From Rhodospirillales bacterium (GTDB lineage Bacteria; Pseudomonadota; Alphaproteobacteria; Geminicoccales; Geminicoccaceae), in NCBI GenBank assembly GCA_007131045.1, contig SLRI01000647.1, forward strand, positions 1-6,151: a stretch of 6,151 nt of DNA, read 5' to 3'. A model generated the notes under the pieces. That model ran no database searches and was not told the DNA's origin. It saw only the letters and a program-made list of their open reading frames with translations. Below are positions 3,720 through 6,151 of the stretch, piece after piece. Each line of letters begins with the position of its first letter. Position 1 is the first letter of the stretch. The position numbers were made by a program, and so were the translations under genes.

Positions 3720-6041
3720 CTAGGCGGCCTTCGCCTCGTGCATCAGCCGCCACAGCTTCTCGGGCGTCGCCGGCATGTCGACGCGGCGGACGCCCAGAGG
3801 CTCGAGCGCGTCGACCAGGGCGTTGATGACCGCGGCGCAACTGCCGACCGAGCCCGCCTCGCCGCAGCCCTTCACGCCCATGGCGTTGTTCTTGCAGAGC
3901 ACCTCGACCGTGGAGAAGTCGAAATTCGGCACATCGTCGGCGCGCGGCATGCAGTAGTCCATGTAAGAGCCGGTCACCAGCTGGCCGTGCTCGTCGTAGA
4001 CGGTGTGCTCGAGCAACGCCTGGCCGATGCCCTGGACGACGCCGCCATGGACCTGGCCCTCGACCAGCATGGGGTTCAGGACGAAGCCGAAATCGTCGAC
4101 GATGGTGTAGTTGACGATGCTCGTGATGCCGGTGTCGGGGTCGACCTCGACCTCGGCGATGTGGCAGCCGTTGGGGAAGGTCCAGGCATCCAGCGTGATG
4201 GTGGTCGCGGCATCGAGCCCGCCCTCGATCCCCTCAGCAGGCGAGGCCATGGTCCGGGCCTTGGCCGCGAGCTCCATGATGTCGATCGACTTGTCGGTGC
4301 CGGCGACCGAGAAGGCACCCTCCTGGAACTGGATGTCGGCCGCCGCCGTCTCGAAATGCTGGGCGGCATAGGCCTTGCCGCGCTCGATCACCAGGTCGCC
4401 CGCACTGTTGATCGCCGTGCCTTGCGCTGTCAGCGAGCGCGACCCGCCGGTCCCACCACCGCCCTTGATCCGCTTGGTGTCACCCTGGACGATGCGGATC
4501 TGCTCGAACGGCACGTTCAGCTTCTGGTGCAGCACCTGGGCGTAGGCCGTCTCGTGGCCCTGCCCGTTCGACTGGGTGCCGACGAGGACCGAGACGGTGC
4601 CGTCGTCGTTGAACTCGACCCCGGCGCTCTCGGCCGGGTCACCCATGGTCGATTCGATGTAGTAGCACATGCCGATGCCGCGGTACCTGCCCTTGGCGGC
4701 GGCTTCCTTCTTGCGCGCGGCGGCGCCGGCGTAGTCGGCCTTCTGCATCGCCGTGTCCATCACCCGCTCGAACTCGCCGGTGTCGTAGACCTCGCCCGCG
4801 GCCGTGGTGTAGGGCATCTGCTCGGGCTTGATGTAGTTGATCCGCCTGAGCTCGGTCGGCTCCATCTTCAGCTCGCGCGCCGCGGCGTCGATCAGCCGCT
4901 CCATGCAGTAGATCGATTCCGGCCGGCCGGCGCCGCGATAGGCGTCGACCGGGACGGTGTTGGTGAACACCCCCTTCACGGCATAAGTCAGGGCCGGGAT
5001 GTCGTAGACCCCGGGCAGCACCTTCAAGGCGGCGCCGGTCGGGATGAACGGCGCGAAGAAGTAGTAGTAGGCGCCCATGCTGGCGATGGTCGAGACCCGC
5101 AGCCCGGTGATCTTGTGGTCGGCATCGAGGGCGAGCTCGGCCGTCGTGACGTGATCGCGGCCCATGGTGTCGGAAAGGAAGCTCTCCGAGCGGTCGGCGG
5201 TCCACTTGACCGGCCGGCCGAGCCTGGTCGCGGCCAGCGCCGTCATCGTGTATTCCGGGTAGAACATCGCCTTCATGCCGAACCCACCGCCGACGTCGGG
5301 GGTCAGCACCTGGACCTTCTCGGGATCCAGCCCGAGGTTCTGGGCCAGGGTGTCGCGGAACGCCCAGCCGCCCTGCGTGCCGGTGTGGACGACCAGCTCG
5401 CCCGAGGCCTGATCGAAGGTGGCAACGGCAGCGCGCGGCTCCATCGCGTTGCAGACCAGGCGGTTGTTGATCAGCTCGATCTTGGTGGTGTGCGCGGCAC
5501 TCTTGAACGCCGCCTCGACCTTGCCCTCGTCGCCGTGCAACCAGTCGAAGGCGATGTTGCTCGGCGCCTCGGGGTGGACCTGCGGCCGGCCGGGCTCGAG
5601 CGCCTCCTTGGTGCCGGCGACGGCGGGCAGCTCCTCGTAGTCGACCTCGACGAGCTCGGACGCGTCGATCGCCTGGGCTAGTGTCTCGGCGACGATGAAG
5701 GCGACGTTGTCGCCGACATAGTTGACCTCGTCCTTGCAGAGGATCGGGTGCTTGGGGTCGGCGCGGTCGCTGCCGTCCTTGTTCTTGACCGGGATGAAGC
5801 AGGGAACCCCGGCATCGACGCTGCCGAAATCGGCCGCGGTGAAGACGCCGAGCACGCCCGGCGCGGCCTTGGCGGCCTCGGTCTCGATGCCCTTGATCTT
5901 GGCGTGGGCGTGCGGCGAGCGCAGCACGTAACCGTAGGCCTGTCCGTCGACGCTGATGTCGTTGGTGTAGCGGCCGTGACCCGTGATCAGCCGCTGATCC
6001 TCGACCCGCCTCACGGATTGACCGACCCCGAACTTCGCCAT
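3720..6041 (-). CDS. Xanthine dehydrogenase family molybdopterin-binding large subunit (CoxL form II-like)
   Basis: This 773-aa protein is full length for the molybdenum-binding subunit of the xanthine oxidase / aerobic CO dehydrogenase family. These enzymes hydroxylate aldehydes, purines or other carbon centres using molybdenum-pterin-cytosine cofactor. An N-terminal a/b hammerhead domain (about 17-135) precedes the cofactor domain. Visible motifs are PDVGGGFGMK (248-257), AYRGAGR (367-373), GTQSNGQGHET (488-498), GGTGGSRSLTAQG (529-541), GQVHGGVVQGIGQ (662-674) and GCGEAG (725-730), with Glu728 the expected catalytic base. AYRGAGR is the form II signature; true CO dehydrogenase has AYxCSFR with a copper-binding Cys, absent here (Gly370), so CO oxidation is not predicted. 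The start at 6041 is chosen over 6065 because GGGAGGA precedes it at good spacing. No FeS or FAD subunit gene is adjacent in the window. The substrate is unknown. Confidence 0.94.
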   Translation of the reverse strand: MAKFGVGQSVRRVEDQRLITGHGRYTNDISVDGQAYGYVLRSPHAHAKIKGIETEAAKAAPGVLGVFTAADFGSVDAGVPCFIPVKNKDGSDRADPKHPILCKDEVNYVGDNVAFIVAETLAQAIDASELVEVDYEELPAVAGTKEALEPGRPQVHPEAPSNIAFDWLHGDEGKVEAAFKSAAHTTKIELINNRLVCNAMEPRAAVATFDQASGELVVHTGTQGGWAFRDTLAQNLGLDPEKVQVLTPDVGGGFGMKAMFYPEYTMTALAATRLGRPVKWTADRSESFLSDTMGRDHVTTAELALDADHKITGLRVSTIASMGAYYYFFAPFIPTGAALKVLPGVYDIPALTYAVKGVFTNTVPVDAYRGAGRPESIYCMERLIDAAARELKMEPTELRRINYIKPEQMPYTTAAGEVYDTGEFERVMDTAMQKADYAGAAARKKEAAAKGRYRGIGMCYYIESTMGDPAESAGVEFNDDGTVSVLVGTQSNGQGHETAYAQVLHQKLNVPFEQIRIVQGDTKRIKGGGGTGGSRSLTAQGTAINSAGDLVIERGKAYAAQHFETAAADIQFQEGAFSVAGTDKSIDIMELAAKARTMASPAEGIEGGLDAATTITLDAWTFPNGCHIAEVEVDPDTGITSIVNYTIVDDFGFVLNPMLVEGQVHGGVVQGIGQALLEHTVYDEHGQLVTGSYMDYCMPRADDVPNFDFSTVEVLCKNNAMGVKGCGEAGSVGSCAAVINALVDALEPLGVRRVDMPATPEKLWRLMHEAKAA

Positions 6042-6045
6042 GCTG

Positions 6046-6052
6046 TCCTCCC
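6046..6052 (-). promoter_or_regulatory. Ribosome binding site that fixes the molybdoenzyme start
   Basis: On the minus strand GGGAGGA (6052-6046) places its GGAGG core 5 nt before the ATG at 6041. An in-frame ATG eight codons earlier (6065) has only a poor AGG upstream and would put this ribosome site inside the coding sequence. MAKFGVGQSVRR is also a usual family start. Confidence 0.8.
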
Positions 6053-6083
6053 GATGGTCGTGCATTTGATTGAACCTGGCACA

Positions 6084-6111
6084 ATTGTAGAGCGGCTGGC
6101 CGGCAACACAA
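6084..6111 (-). promoter_or_regulatory. Candidate sigma-70-type promoter for the molybdoenzyme gene
   Basis: On the minus strand TTGTGT (6111-6106) and TACAAT (6089-6084) are separated by 16 bp. The -10 matches 5 of 6 consensus bases and the -35 only 3 of 6. Transcription would begin near 6077, giving a leader of about 36 nt that contains the ribosome site. The -10 overlaps the 8-bp palindrome ACAATTGT (6081-6088). If real, the gene is transcribed separately from whatever lies to the right of the window. Confidence 0.4.
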
Positions 6112-6151
6112 CGGGCGAGCGCCGCTCCGGTGGCAAAATGCCCACGGCGCC

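Noticed and set aside
3639..5681. 680-aa open frame on the plus strand opposite the molybdoenzyme gene
   Set aside because: Antisense to a clear full-length family member; its Arg/Gly/Asp/His/Val-rich translation has no recognisable domain and is typical of stop-poor frames in GC-rich DNA.
3720..6041. True aerobic carbon monoxide dehydrogenase (form I CoxL)
   Set aside because: The active-site loop is AYRGAGR, not AYxCSFR, and the copper-binding cysteine is missing.
6042..6065. Alternative upstream ATG adding eight residues (MHDHREDS) to the molybdoenzyme
   Set aside because: It lacks a good ribosome site, while the ATG at 6041 has GGGAGGA at proper spacing.

Overview
The window is GC-rich, gene-dense bacterial DNA. 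Six protein genes are supported: five on the minus strand and one, a hydrolase, on the plus strand. A phasin with TGC-rich upstream sites, a baeRF-type 'host attachment' protein, a CueR/HmrR-like regulator and a form-II CoxL-like molybdoenzyme together suggest an alphaproteobacterium, perhaps of the Rhodospirillales. This placement rests on protein style only; there is no rRNA or other marker.

Layout, left to right. A 26-bp repeat (1-64) spans the end of a phasin gene (47-418, minus). A 130-bp spacer holds the phasin's upstream region and a possible terminator for the next gene. A 368-aa 3-hydroxyacyl-CoA dehydrogenase (549-1655, minus) follows 17 bp behind a host-attachment/baeRF-family gene (1673-2131, minus), and the two look like one transcription unit. 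A 144-bp divergent spacer with a perfect 8-bp inverted repeat separates that unit from an exported alpha/beta hydrolase (2276-3160, plus). The hydrolase converges, 20 bp apart, on a CueR-like copper(I) regulator (3181-3570, minus). Between the regulator and a CoxL/XdhB-type molybdopterin-binding large subunit (3720-6041, minus) lies a symmetric 107-bp element made of two inverted copies of one hairpin-bearing unit. The right edge holds a candidate promoter for the large-subunit gene.

Functional links: the phasin and the hydroxyacyl-CoA dehydrogenase fit a polyhydroxyalkanoate / short-chain acyl-CoA theme. The other genes look like independent housekeeping or accessory functions. No transposase, phage gene, CRISPR array, tRNA or rRNA is visible.

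The most interesting non-coding signal is the 107-bp element at 3602-3708. Its two terminal 23-nt hairpins differ at four base-paired positions, each by a compensatory change. This points to a REP/BIME-like repeat family kept for its folded structure. A second pattern is that three of the six stop codons lie inside short near-perfect tandem duplications (periods 38, 13 and 16 bp).
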